This document shows, in pieces, positions 20,840 through 31,390 of a DNA stretch of 64,000 nt. The notes beneath the pieces were generated by a model. It worked only from the letters and a program-made list of their open reading frames with translations, ran no database searches and was not told the origin of the DNA. Origin of the DNA: Carposina sasakii (Eukaryota; Arthropoda; Insecta; Lepidoptera; Carposinidae); the NCBI GenBank assembly GCA_014607495.2, contig CP053162.1, positions 1,674,001-1,738,000 on the forward strand, written 5' to 3'. Positions within the stretch are counted from its first letter, which is position 1, and every line of letters begins with the position of its first letter. Both the position numbers and the translations under genes were made by a program.

Positions 20840-20939
20840 TTAGAGTCGACTAAGGAACTCAGTGGTGTACTCTCAGTATTCTTCGTAATCCTGTAGTTGT
20901 TGCATTTTTGGGAATACAGCTATATATTTATATAATATA
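20840..20939 (-). repeat. REP-X fragment next to nested TAM1
   Basis: GTCGTTAGAGTCGACTAAGG, AACTCAGTGG and TCCTGTAGTTGTTGC then GGGAATACAGC, in minus-strand REP-X order with the middle shortened. Confidence 0.5.
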
Positions 20940-21467
20940 CAGGATGTAACAGAAAGGGTATGTTAAGCCAAAAACTATGTAAATCATCCACTATACAGGG
21001 TGTAACAAAAAGGGTATGTTAAGCGAAAAGCTATGTAAATAGGCCACTATAGAGAACCTATCCACAAAATTTAAGATCTGAAATCACATGTTTATTTTTC
21101 CCGATAGTATGGAGAATTTTTAAATATCACAGGAATTTTCATACAATCTTGAAAAATAAAAATGTGATTTTGAGTCTCAAATTTTGGAAATAGGTTCTCT
21201 ATAGTGAGCTATTTATACAGCTTTTCGCTTAACATACCCTTTCTGTTACACCCTGTAGAGAACCTACTCGTATTTCCAAAATTTGAGACTCGAAATCGCA
21301 CGTTTATTTTTCAAGATTGTATGAACATACCTGAGTTGTTTAGGAATTCTCCATACTATCTGGAAAAATAAACATGTGATTTTGAATCTCAAATTTTGTG
21401 GATGGGTTCCTTCTAGTGGGCTATTTACATAGGTTTTCGCTTAGCATACTCCTTTTGTTACACCCTG
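20940..21467. mobile_element. TAM1 MITE (outer copy) holding a second TAM1
   Basis: Left arm 20940-20993 (CAGGATGTAACAGAAAGGG) ends at CCACTA; the rest resumes with TAGAGAACC at 21256 and ends CTTTTGTTACACCCTG at 21467. Joining them restores the CCACTATAGAGAACC order of the other copies. Confidence 0.8.
20996..21255. mobile_element. TAM1 MITE (inner copy)
   Basis: A complete 260-bp copy, CAGGGTGTAACAAAAAGGG to CTTTCTGTTACACCCTG, with TA on each side inside the outer copy. Confidence 0.85.
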
Positions 21468-21475
21468 TATGTCTC

Positions 21476-21665
21476 CCCAAAATAGGGTAGCCAGAACTGC
21501 TGGATCATAGAAGAGATCCTACAGCCACGTTTAGTATAGCGAGGTCAGATGTAAAAGATCAGTCACAAGTTGCTAGGTGGTCGCCTGAGGGAACGCCCCT
21601 GAGTTTCTTAGTCGACATGCACGGTAGAAGATGCAGCTAATATATTTAAGTAAAGTCCCGCATCA
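21476..21665 (+). repeat. REP-X copy, long form
   Basis: CCAAAATAGGGTAGCCAGAA, CTGCTGGATCATAGAAGAGA, CCACGTTTAGTATAGCGAGG, TCAGATGTAAAAGATCAGTC, GTTGCTAGGTGGTCGCCTG and CGACATGCACGGTAGAAGATG. This is the best guide to family order. Confidence 0.75.
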
Positions 21666-22189
21666 GCACAAATGTTGATATTACTACAATATTATTCCAA
21701 AATTACGAACCGGAGATAACATAGCACATTACAATCTTACCCTGCACGTGAAATAGGCGAATGTACCTCGTATACCCACGCCGTAAAGTTTAGGGCGTGA
21801 GCCAAGAATTACGATTATGCAAGATCCAGAACATTGTATGGGGCACTCTGTAGATTTACATACTACATTTTAAGAGGACATCTTGATGTTTGAAGCAGTC
21901 ATTATACACTTAAGCTGCCAGCTTAGCGGAATTGCTTTGAGATATTTTAAAAAGTGTTTTCTTTATGGAAATTGTCTAAGATTCCATTAGAGTTGACAAA
22001 CAGTTTTAAAGTAATTTCCAACGTTGCAACTAAAATGCAACTGCATGGAACTCCACATAGAAATAGAGAATCCATAATGAGAATCGTTCCTTTATTTTTC
22101 TGTAGTCCTCGCTGACATAGTTGCTAACATTGTCTACGGTCGCTAACGTGTGAATAAGGTACTCTATTGAAAAATTATTTAAGACTCTT
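21666..22189. other. No supported feature
   Basis: Nothing recognised; no open frame above 60 codons. Confidence 0.45.
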
Positions 22190-22319
22190 CTTTCTAACCG
22201 TCAGATAGCCTATCTAAAGGATAGATTTAATACTATCTCTCTCTGCAACTTGAACGAGATAGACACAGCGTCAACTTTATCCTCCCAATAGGCTATCGGA
22301 CCAATGGAAAAATCGGCCA
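22190..22319. mobile_element. PAL-Q palindromic MITE, copy 1
   Basis: AACCGTCAGATAGCCTATC at the left and GGCTATCGGACCAATGG at the right, with ACACAGCGTCAACTTTATCC inside. Other copies (30683, 32471, 40605, 59258) show ends GGGCCGATTTTTCCAAACG. Confidence 0.6.
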
Positions 22320-22859
22320 TTCAATACATACAAATCAATTCAATTCACTAATTCAATACATATCTATGTATATAATTTGGCATTGCTTAGTAATCCTGTG
22401 TACATTGTTATTACAGACATTTGCATACAACACGACACGGCTTGAGAGAGCATTGTTCAACCTAATCTGATTTACAATGAAGCACGCGTTATCCCACTCG
22501 GGTTTGTAAATATACCCATTATTTGGGTGTACCTAGTGAATTTGTGTATAATTTAAATAGTTGCTCTTGCTTTGCTTTATAAAGAATTACATTTTGTATT
22601 CATCCATTGTTTTAGTGAATTTTGCACACCTACTATTTGTAGCGAAGCTACCTATCAGATGCAAGAGAGAGCCACCATCCGATGCAAATCCTAGACCGCG
22701 ATATCGAAGTTTTTCTCAAAATTATTAAAATATATACATGGGCCAAACAACAAATAGTGGCCGGAAGTGCTTCCCTTTTCACTAACCCCCAGCTATATAT
22801 TAAATTTATCTATTAATTCTGAGTGTTTAAGCATGCGTGTAAATTTTTAAATATGTTTA
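22320..22859. other. No supported feature
   Basis: AT-rich, nothing recognised. Confidence 0.4.
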
Positions 22860-23195
22860 CAAGGCTGTTCCAAAATAGGGTATAAGACCAAGGGACAACA
22901 AATGAAACAGCCACCTACAGCCAATTTTAGCATAGGATACTCACGCATCGTGGATATCGTATCGTCTCGTACGATATCGTATCATCTCTATACAAATTCA
23001 AGATGGCGGCTATATTTATCGTATATGATAGGATAAATGTCGATAGATCGGTTTATCATATCGTGTTTCGCATGCTACTTGTGCAGATGTAAAAGATTGA
23101 CAATTTGCTTGTTTATCGCATGAGAGAACGCCTTTTATTGGTTGACTTTTACTACATGCACGGGGTGAGTTGCAGCTGATGTTTAGACCTATCAA
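22860..23195 (+). repeat. REP-X copy split by REP-K
   Basis: Left part to TTTTAGCATA (22937), right part from AGATGTAAAAGATTGACAAT (about 23085) through CGCATGAGAGAACGCC to GAGTTGCAGCTGATG. REP-K lies between. Confidence 0.6.
22938..23084 (+). repeat. REP-K, copy 1
   Basis: CATCGTGGATATCGTATCG, TACGATATCGTATCATC, AAGATGGCGGCTATATTTA, GGTTTATCATATCGTGTTTC and GCTACTTGTGC match 32636-32795. About 147 bp; class unknown. Confidence 0.6.
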
Positions 23196-23399
23196 TAATG
23201 AAATAGGTAAAACATTTATCTATAGTTTAATCTGTGATAATAGTGATGTGGGTGGTCGTCTGCTATTTATAACTTTTTTCCTGGTTGATGAACAACTTGG
23301 AAGAACAATTCCATTGGCTGTTTGCCAATATGTGGCATGGGAATGACGCGTGGGACGAAAACACTACCTACAAACAAACAAAAGTATTGTTTCTATATA

Positions 23400-23600
23400 A
23401 CGAAAATATATATGCTGTTGGAGACCGCGCCTCGGTAAGCGTAGCGTTGGGCGCCCTCCGGTCAGATGGACCGATGACTTAAAGAGGATGGCTGGTGGTG
23501 ACTGGATGGCAAAAACGGGAGATCGAGCCATGTGGCGTACACTGGGGGAGGCCTACGTCCAGCAGTGGACTGCAATAGGCTGACGATGACCATGACGATA
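23400..23600 (+). pseudogene. RTE-type reverse transcriptase C-terminus (RTE-b)
   Basis: From about 23450 the plus strand encodes RPVRWTDDLKRMAGGDWM and then, without a break, KTGDRAMWRTLGEAYVQQ and WTAIG before a stop, followed by a GACGATGACCATGACGAT tail. This is the extreme C-terminus of an RTE-clade protein, a subfamily different from RTE-a; the 3' sequence (CCTACGTCCAGCAGTGGAC) is the one SINE-C shares. Only some 45 codons remain, so it is a 5'-truncated dead copy. Confidence 0.8.
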
Positions 23601-24469
23601 TGCTGTTTGCTAGCCCTGGTTGTGGTCGATGATAGATAGTCGGTGGAGTTTATGGTTCTAATGCTGTACTTTGTAGAACAGTATTTCTTAACCTTTTCAG
23701 GTCTACGGTCTCCTAGATAAATAAACACAACTTCTGGGATAATAAGATCCCCTAAATAAAAAACTAGGAATAAGTTTAGTACAATCTATTTTCATTTCTA
23801 ATTCCAAGGATCTGCAGATTACAGGTTCAGATATACTAGAGTGTTATCTTGATTTAAAACAATTGTTTGTAATTCTTTGCGTAAAAATAATGTAATATAA
23901 GAATTTATATATCTATTATAAATATTATTAAGAAATAAAAAAAAAATTCACCCGAGTGAGAATTATAAAAGCGTAAATTAAATAGTTACACAAGTATTCG
24001 ATAAGAGACGCTGATCAAATACAGATACCTACTAAAATATACGACAATTTAAAAATTGCTTAAACTACATTTTTCATTGAATTTTTAATTTTTTTGTATA
24101 TTATCTCTTGACAGTCATGTCTGGAGAGCATGATGAAATGCACAGTGTATACCAGAGTAATAGATTTTTTAAAGTGTAAATTAAACCAACCTACATGAAA
24201 TTATTTGCGAATATAATTACTGTACTCTTCAGAAAAATTCACTAAGTTAATTAATCTATTCAGGACAAAAACTGCAATTTAATGCAGTTCACGTCGCACT
24301 CAAAACTCTCAAACACGCTGAAACAGCACTACAGAATGCAAATTATCCCGTTCTTTAAAATTAATGTAATTAGTTGGTATATTCCCCATTTTTCACCTCT
24401 AAACACGAGGAATAAAGAAAATTAATGTACGTTGGAACACTTATGGAATTTGTCTTGTTACATAGTATA
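23601..24469. other. Unassigned; one tRNA-head scrap
   Basis: 23936-23972 on the minus strand reads AATTCTCACTCGGGTGAATT then a T-run and ATTTCT, the 3' end of the tRNA-headed repeat. Nothing else recognised. Confidence 0.5.
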
Positions 24470-24670
24470 GCACACCGGATGCGTATGCGTACACGTAAGC
24501 GTAGACGTACACGTACCTCTGAGTTGTAATGTATGGAACTGTATAGGCACGGGCAGACCGGATGCGTATGCGTAGACGTAAGCATAGACGTCAAGCGGTG
24601 ACAGTTCCTCGGAGGTACGTGTACGTCTACGCTTACGTGCACGCATACGCATCCGGTGTGCTCGAGCCTT
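24470..24670. mobile_element. PAL-G CpG-rich palindromic element, copy 1
   Basis: Left arm GCACACCGGATGCGTATGCG ... ACGTACCTCTGAGTT and inverted right arm GGAGGTACGTGTACGTCTAC ... CCGGTGTGCTCGAGCCTT, with a centre that repeats the ACCGGATGCGTATGCGTAG motif. The outermost AAGGCTCGA is missing on the left, and the right arm is slightly shortened. Confidence 0.8.
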
Positions 24671-24764
24671 ATAGGTACTAGCTGGGAGCTAATATTCCAG
24701 TCCAATATTCCGTCGTCACATCGTTAAAGATTTTTTTAAATGTGCTGTTATATAAAAGATTTTT

Positions 24765-24912
24765 ACCGTGGAAGCGAGACACCGCTATAAGCAATGTAGA
24801 GCAACATCTCGCTTATACGATGGAAACAATCCGAAATGTCACAGTAACTCCTCGGTCGACAAACAAGTTGTTAATGATTTCATGTCGAATAAATAAATTT
24901 GAATTTTGAAAA
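24765..24912 (+). repeat. Small palindromic repeat plus retroposon 3' end
   Basis: 24765-24845 has GTGGAAGCGAGACACC and AGCAACATCTCGCTTATAC, inverse-related arms, matching 55262-55325. 24850-24912 has GACAAACAAGTTGTTAATGA, TTTCATGTCGAATAAATAAA, matching 5215-5276. Confidence 0.5.
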
Positions 24913-24954
24913 ACTCCACGTTCTTGAAGTGAATTTTCAAAGCGTAAGTCAGAA

Positions 24955-25075
24955 GTTAAGGAAGACCATCAGGCGATAAACTAGCAACTTGTCACAGATA
25001 ATTAACTTCAAATATCCCCGCTAAACGTAGCTGTGAGATCTCCTTTATTAGTTTGCAGTACTGGTAACAGCAGCT
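24955..25075 (-). repeat. REP-X fragment
   Basis: ATCAGGCGATAAACTAGCAA, CTTGTCACAGATAATTAAC, CCCCGCTAAACGTAGCTGTG and TAGTTTGCAGTACTGG in minus-strand order. Confidence 0.6.
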
Positions 25076-25519
25076 GATTGTATGTATGTATGTATGCATG
25101 TGAGTCGGAAAATAACACGTGACGTCACCATTTATTTTTGCTCGGGCGAGAAAAAAAAAATATGAGTAGTTTATATTCCCATGCGGGCGAAATGAGAAAA
25201 CACAATTCCTCTAGTATTTTTTCAGTTTTTAATTTCAGTGCGAATAAGCTTTATGCAACGTGTGGAATTTTTCCAGACGGAAAATGAGATTGCATAATAT
25301 TATATTCTTTGGGTGCCCATTAGAATTAAACATTTCTATTTTCAAATTGCGTAATTAATGGAAATGTATGTTTTGCAACTTGGTAATATGATAATTACGC
25401 AAACTTATATTCTAACTTAATCATTTTTATATCTTTTGAACATACTATACAACATAAATACATATTTTAACATAAGATTATTCAGCTATGACGTCAACGC
25501 ATAAGGAATATATAAGTTA

Positions 25520-25962
25520 CTAGTGGACGCCCGCGACTCGCTTCGAAATGTCCTAATTATCCGGGATATAAAGTAGGCTTTATCCTTTCTCAGGCTCTGT
25601 ACTACCTGTATAGCTTTATCCTTTCTCAGGCTCTGTATTACCTGTATATCTTTATCCTTTCTCAGGCTCTGTACTACCTGTATAGCTTTATCCTTTCTCA
25701 GGCTCTGTACTACCTGTATAGCTTTATCCTTTCTCAGGCTCTGTACTACCTGTATAGCTTTATCCTTTCTCAGGCTCTGTACTACCTGTATAGCTTTATC
25801 CTTTCTCAGGCTCTGTACTACCTGTATAGCTTTATCCTTTCTCATGCTCTGTACTACCTGTATAGCTTTATCCTTTCTCATGCTCTGTACTACCTGTATA
25901 GCCAGGCAAAGAGATAGACAGACAGATTTACTTCCGTGATTTATAATATTAGTATCTAAGGA
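25520..25962 (-). mobile_element. Helitron-like element with an expanded internal array
   Basis: On the minus strand it starts TCCTTAGATACTAATATTAT and ends GAGTCGCGGGCGTCCACTAG, lying between A and T. The two ends match 62555-62764. The centre is filled by the 36-bp array at 25577-25900. Confidence 0.65.
25577..25900. repeat. Minisatellite, nine units of 36 bp
   Basis: Unit GCTTTATCCTTTCTCAGGCT + CTGTACTACCTGTATA. Nine units fill exactly 324 bp. The second unit has two changes (TATTACC, TATATC) and the last two share G to T (CATGCTC). Since 36 is a multiple of three, the minus strand stays open and reads RKDKAIQVVQSL repeatedly, which is a by-product rather than evidence for a gene. Confidence 0.95.
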
Positions 25963-26475
25963 TAAAGCGCGTCTTATAACATATTATTATAATCCATAGA
26001 AAATAAGAAAATTTTGCTTACGGTGGACACAATGGAATCAAGCGATAGTTTAATTATATATTATGTCTACAACCTTTGAGACAATAGCAAAAAACTTCGA
26101 CAGAAAGACAAAGGAAATATCTGGGATCGCTTGACAATTCGTTTGAAACCAGGCGTGTGCATAAAAAATAATAAGGGGATAGGAAAGGACGTCGCGCTCC
26201 CTTTTTCATCCATTTCCGATTTAGCGTCTGACCTTTTTTAGAAAAAAAATATCATGACAAAAAGGATTTTAAATGGACATATCAAAGAGTAACTATAAGC
26301 AGGGTAGACAACTGGACATTTATTTTTTATTGAACTGGACATTTATTTTTTATTCTGTGTACATTTTTTATATATAAAAAACAGTTTGTTAAGGTTATAT
26401 ACAAATGCGTATTTATTCCTGACATATTTTATTTTCTAGCAAACCTGTTAAGTTTGATGTAAATAGTCGATTATA
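25963..26475. other. No supported feature
   Basis: Contains a 26-base local duplication near 26310-26355 (AACTGGACATTTATTTTTTA twice). Otherwise nothing recognised. Confidence 0.45.
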
Positions 26476-26868
26476 CTGGGTGTAAAAAAACAACTTTGTT
26501 CTTTTAATAACTCGTATTCTTTGTAACATCACGATCATTTTTATCTATGTACAGCATCCCTGGGAAACGACGGGTTTCCAAGATATTGAGGTCCAAAGTT
26601 ACAGTAATATTATATATTTTTTTACATAAATCCATCTAAAATTGGTTAACAAACATTTTTTTCAAAGATACCATGTCAAAATGTTATAATGTTAGTTTTG
26701 TAGATACATTTGTACTTTGCGCATCAAACGAATACATTGCTTGCAATAAAATGACAGTATTTTTTCATAATTTTTTGTCGTTTCCCAGGGTTGGTTCCAT
26801 AGAAGAAAATGATCGTAAACTTACAAAGAATACGAGGTATTAAAAAAACATTGTTGTTTTTTACACTG
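26476..26868. mobile_element. TAM2 MITE, copy 2
   Basis: 393 bp, left CTGGGTGTAAAAAAACAAC and right GTTGTTTTTTACACTG, TA flanks. Body CCCTGGGAAACGACGGGTTT and GCGCATCAAACGAATACATT; orientation of the body is opposite to copy 1. Confidence 0.75.
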
Positions 26869-28133
26869 TACTTATTTATACACAAAACAAACTAATATAA
26901 AAACCTATAAAAAATAATACTTATATCTAAATGAAAAATATCTTCACTATGGGTGCGCCCACCACCGAATTGTAACGCCTAATACAATTTCATTTATGAA
27001 AAATATCTTATAAGAGAATTTTATATTATTACCAACAGACCAACTAATTCGTTTTTTATTTAGGTTATTTGTTTTTTATAGCGAAATATGTATTGCGATA
27101 CACGTGAAATATTATGACAAAATAGGCATGTAGAAAAATAATATATATATTTCCAGATCTTCTTGGAAATAATATAAATTATTTTGCTTTTGCTACTTGA
27201 ATTCCTTTAACTTCTGAACTCGCATCAGAAAGCTTTCCCAGAACTAACTAATAGCTTTATTATTATCGGCACGTGAGAAAATACTAGTATTGACGTGACG
27301 CTAACTATATCTGATTATGTACTATAAAAAAACACTTAGAAAGATTTTCCTTCTCACTTTATTTTAAATAATAAATCTGCATAAAATGCGAAACATAACG
27401 CATAGCATAACATACGATGTCCCGTAACATAACGTTCTGTGTATCGATGTGATCATGGTTTTATATTTTAATTTTTCCCTAGATTTTTCAATTGTTTTTC
27501 ATGCAATTGTATGAAATTAAGCCCGAATTCTAGATTTTTCTATAACAGATATCACAAAAAGCTATGACGGCACATAACGATAAAAACAAGTCCAGTTCCA
27601 TGCCTGTCGTAAGAATCCTATTATCCCGCCAAATCGTGGTCACCTACAAATTCGTCTTGCAGATAAGCTTTCGTACTTTTTCTCCAAAACAAATGACAAA
27701 CATCGTTCAACCATTTGTCGTGCGTCTAGGTACGGGCCATCTAGATAGAGCTTTATTGTTTGCGATATTTCAAAACAAAATATATAGCGGCCCTTATTTC
27801 CTTTACCCTGGGTTTTTCCCGGACCCCACCTTTGCATGTAATTGAATATCACGTAAGCGGTTTTGTTTGATTGATTCGTGTACAACTTTTTGCAGCTCGA
27901 GTTAATCGGATACGTAATATGGAAATATTTTAGATTTATTTTTTTTGTGGAAAAGCCGAAAAATGCCAAGACTGGTATGAAGGTTTAGTTATTTACCTTC
28001 TGGTTTGTTACCATACATTACATTAAAGTAACGAAACTGACTGACGATTTTGACAAGTCAGTGATGTAGGCAGTATAGGAGCTTTAAGCAGATATGTATT
28101 TGATTGGTTACATGTACATAATAAATATAATAA
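26869..28133. other. Long repeat-poor stretch, no supported gene
   Basis: A 93-codon frame at 27564-27845 (+) and a 109-codon frame at 27640-27969 (-) overlap. Neither looks like a known domain. This is one of the better candidates for host single-copy DNA in the window. Confidence 0.45.
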
Positions 28134-28247
28134 TGCGAACTTTCGTTGCTTGCGCAAAGAGTGTCCATAGCGATCCAGCATGGCAATGCCGCTAGTGTTT
28201 TGGGCACCTTTGCACCGGAAACGAGCCGTAAAGAAGTTAATAAGTAA
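28134..28247 (+). pseudogene. Retroelement coding remnant (LAQRVSIAIQHGNAASVLGT)
   Basis: A 37-codon run ends in a stop at 28245-28247 and reads LAQRVSIAIQHGNAASVLGT followed by FAPETSRKE. I recall near-identical phrases repeated in lepidopteran retrotransposon proteins, but cannot place the clade. Too short to be functional. Confidence 0.35.
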
Positions 28248-28426
28248 TTAACTCAAGATGATAAATAGAATAATATAATAATGTAAACACATTTTCAGGA
28301 TCAAGATATAGACACGGCCAGTTCTCAAAATAAGGTACCTCGTAACTGGATTTCTAAATCTTATATGATTTACTTTATATAATTAAGTTCGTGCAACCCA
28401 GTCACGGGCCTGTAGAACTGAATATA

Positions 28427-28774
28427 CAGGGTGGTTTTTCGTTGCCATCCTTAACGAAGGGTACGTACTCTATACATCTAATAAAGTAAGTTTATGCCAA
28501 AAAAAATGCTGGGAAATGATGTAATGATGTTTTTTTGAATTTCTTCACTGGACAAAATTTATATTTCAAAGACAGAATTTATTTCTCGTGAAAAAATCTT
28601 GCTACGCGCGTCTATGTGCATCTATGCAGAAAAACGCAGTCTATTTACTCAACTTTGGATCCTAATATCTTGGGAACTAGACATTTCCCAGATATGCTTC
28701 CATGGAGAAAAATGATCGTGATGATGGGGAGATTCCGTAGTTTTCGGGAACGTTGACGACCAAAAATCACCCTG
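28427..28774. mobile_element. TAM3 MITE, copy 1
   Basis: 348 bp, left CAGGGTGGTTTTTCGTTGCC, right GACGACCAAAAATCACCCTG, TA flanks. Contains TTGCTACGCGCGTCTATGTG and GGAGATTCCGTAGTTTTCGG. A SINE-A B-box scrap (CCCAGTCACGGGCCTGTA) abuts on the left at 28397-28414. Confidence 0.75.
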
Positions 28775-29469
28775 TATATCATATACCTACTACGGATTAT
28801 AATATTCTTTAAACTGTCACTCGGCTATATAGCCTATGAATAATGGTATAAGAGCAGAAAATTGATGATATCAATAAGAAAAAAAAAAAAAACGATTATG
28901 TAGGAAGGTTACACTAGCTTTAATTTAGTACTGACATAATCTCCTAAAGCCAAATGTCCCAATCGTCGAAAAAAAAATCATTGTTACGATATAAGATCTC
29001 CCCATCCAAACACCCAATAAGGAAGGAAAATAAAGCGAAATTAATAGAAAATTATTGAAAAAAGCGCAACACGGACCCAATAACAGTTTATCACCAACTT
29101 TCCAGGAAAAAACTTCACACAAATCTAACAATAATGATAAATTCCTCCTTGTTCACACAAATTGGCACTCTTAAAAACAAAGTACGGACACAATGCGAAT
29201 AAATTTCAATTTAAGTCTATCAAGTTCCGCGACGTCTAAATTTTGGGAGCAAAAAAGAAGATGGCGTCGTTTATCACTGCCATCGTTTTTGCCCCCCTCA
29301 GCTCGCGCCTTTGTATAACTGTCTGTTATTACGTTCCTGTCTTTTGTTTGTGTCCCCGTTGGAAGCAGACTTTTATCGGATAGTTTAGTTTAGAGCTCAG
29401 ATATCGATATATATAGGCTGTATTTTGGGATACTCGATAGATATCTATTGAATGTTATAATTTAATTTA
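28775..29469. other. No supported gene
   Basis: A GC-richer patch at 29220-29400 (AAGATGGCGTCG, CCCCTCAGCTCGCGCC) stands out but has no open frame. It could be a host regulatory or untranslated sequence; I cannot tell. Confidence 0.4.
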
Positions 29470-29668
29470 CTTGTGCTGATGCGGGACATCGCTAGAATAC
29501 ATCGGCTGCATCTCATCCCATGTCGTAAGAGACGAGTAAGGAACTTGGGCAGTTTCTCAGGCGATAAGCTAGCAACTTGTCATTAGCCGTAGCTGTGGAA
29601 TTTCCTAAATGATCCGGCAGTTCTGACTATCCAATTTCTGGAATACATCCGTGTCTATAATGTGTATA
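29470..29668 (-). repeat. REP-X copy, split from TAM3
   Basis: GCTGATGCGGGACATCGCTA, ATACATCGGCTGCATCTC, GTCAGGCGATAAGCTAGC-like and GATCCGGCAGTTCTGACTAT; ends in the GAATACATCCGTGTCTATA block just before TAM3 copy 2. Confidence 0.65.
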
Positions 29669-30014
29669 TAGGATGTTTTTTCGTTGCCACTCTCAACGAA
29701 GTGTACGTACTGTATACATCAAATAAAGTAAGTATACTCATATGCCAAAAAATGCTGGGAAACGATGTAATTTTTTTCAATTACTTGATCGAGCGAAATT
29801 TATAGTATTCAGCGTTTATGCTAGTTTTTTCATAGACTAATACTAATTATTTCTCGTAAAAAATCTTGCTACGCGCGTCTATGTACATTTATGCAGAAAA
29901 AAAACAGTCTATTTACTCAACATTGGACCTAATATCTTGGGGACCAGATACTTCCCAGGTATGATGTGGAGATTCCGTAGTTTTCGGGAACGTTGATGAC
30001 CAAAAAACATCCTG
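29669..30014. mobile_element. TAM3 MITE, copy 2
   Basis: 346 bp, left TAGGATGTTTTTTCGTTGCC, right GATGACCAAAAAACATCCTG. Body as copy 1 with AAATCTTGCTACGCGCGTC. Confidence 0.75.
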
Positions 30015-30682
30015 TATTAAAAAATTACATGATAAGAGTAAGTCATAATATACGACCAGTTTTTCGACGGAATATAAACTCGGTTACCAGAGTTTGTGGT
30101 ACTGGCGGTTCATCTATAGCCGTAGAGTATGTTTTTGTTTTATAATCTCGTAACTAACATTTTTCGACATACAGATAATATAGACGTACGTAAAACTACT
30201 ACCGCCATCGTGCAAAGGAACTATTATGGACGGTGTCAAAGGACAAAAATACGAAACAAAATCGCATCGCCAAAAATAATCGCCGCCCACCTTACCAAGT
30301 GCCATAAACGTGGACGATAGCGTTTTATGCCGAACCAATTTTGTGAAAACAAAAACTTGGGTCCGCATCGAACTCTATTGCGTTGCAAGGGGGATCTTTA
30401 TGCGTACTTTTGAACCCTGATTTTACTATCAGAGCCTGTATTGAAGCCGGGATAGTTGCGCGATTGGTCGTAAAACTTTATCTGTGCTTAGTCCGAAGTT
30501 TGCTTTTGATGAAGTGACGAAAAAGGGAAAAGGTTTGGAAGGTTTCCGTTGTTGGAGATTTAAAAAGTTTTTGAATGTTTTAACAAAGAATACGGAATGT
30601 AGTAATAAAGTAAAGTTTTGTGTAAAAAACAACAAACCTTGTAAACTATGTACGGTGCTTAAGTTTTGGAGTCTTGTGATTT
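30015..30682. other. No supported gene
   Basis: A 66-codon frame at 30484-30684 (+) and a 63-codon frame at 30129-30320 (+) are unrecognised. No repeat family seen. Confidence 0.4.
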
Positions 30683-30795
30683 AGGCCCGTTTTTTACATC
30701 GACAAGATAGCCTGTCTGAAGGATACATTAGTGTTGCTCTCTCTTTAAAAGTAGAAGCTAGAGACAGCATCAACTTTATCGAAAAATCGGTCTTG
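30683..30795. mobile_element. PAL-Q MITE, copy 2
   Basis: GGCCCGTTTTTTACATCGAC and AGATAGCCTGTCTGAAGGAT at the left; AGACAGCATCAACTTTATCG and AAAAATCGG at the right. Confidence 0.55.
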
Positions 30796-30974
30796 CTACT
30801 TGTTGTTGTTGTTACTTGTTGGGGCTACTCAAGTAAATGCGTTTTCTGTTAGTCCCAGAAGAAGCAAGACGACATGATTATGTGCTAATAATTGTACGAT
30901 TAAAGTTAAATCTAGATTAACGCATTTGCTGTGAGTGGGCTTAAGATCTATTGTAAAATTTTATTTTTTACCCC

Positions 30975-31345
30975 ATGCCGATTGTAAAATCGTATTTTTT
31001 TTTTCATTTCTTTATTAATAATTTTTATAATATATAATATCTTGACTAAGATAAATTTATAAGACACTTCTCCATAATATAATCCGCTGGGATATGGTTT
31101 GATCGTTTCATCATTAAAACATTGTGCTGAGGGATTCAGCTTTGTTTACCGAGATTTAGCTACTGTATAGCTATCGGGATGAAAAAATAACGTTGCTAAA
31201 AACATAATGTAAAAGAGATGGTAAAATTCGTCATCCGAGTTAATTGGCCCGATAGCTCAGTTGGTTAGAGCGAACGCACAGTTTGCGAGAGGTCGTGTGT
31301 TCAAATCTCACTCGGGTGATTTTTTTTTTCATTTCTTTATTGATA
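30975..31345 (+). repeat. tRNA-headed tandem repeat, copy 2
   Basis: Starts at the T-run followed by CATTTCTTTATTAATAATTT, runs through the body (TTGACTAAGATAAATTTATA, GATATGGTTTGATCGTTTC, ATTGTGCTGAGGGATTCAGC), reaches the tRNA-like head at 31246-31319 and then starts the body again (T-run, CATTTCTTTATTGATAATTC). It matches copy 1 closely. Confidence 0.75.
31246..31319 (+). tRNA. tRNA-like head (probably pseudo-tRNA)
   Basis: GGCCCGA acceptor, TA, D-arm GCTCAGTTGGTTAGAGC with a perfect GCTC/GAGC stem, T-arm with TTCAAATCTC, 3' end TCGGGTGA and a following T-run that could terminate pol III. The anticodon arm (AACGC...) lacks a canonical 7-base loop with T33, so I do not assign an amino acid. 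Confidence 0.4.
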
Positions 31346-31390
31346 ATTCTTGTTGGTTAAATTATTTTTTAGTTTTATATAACCATATAA

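Noticed and set aside
24370..24705. 111-codon minus frame
   Set aside because: It is a translation through PAL-G copy 1.
25486..25881. 131-codon frame with repeated RKDKAIQVVQSL
   Set aside because: It is the 36-bp minisatellite inside a Helitron-like element; there is no promoter, start context or homolog that supports a protein.
25577..25900. CRISPR array
   Set aside because: Units are contiguous with no spacers, and the genome is eukaryotic.
27564..27969. Opposed frames of 93 and 109 codons as an exon
   Set aside because: No recognisable domain, no splice-site support that I can defend, and frames of this length occur by chance at this scale.
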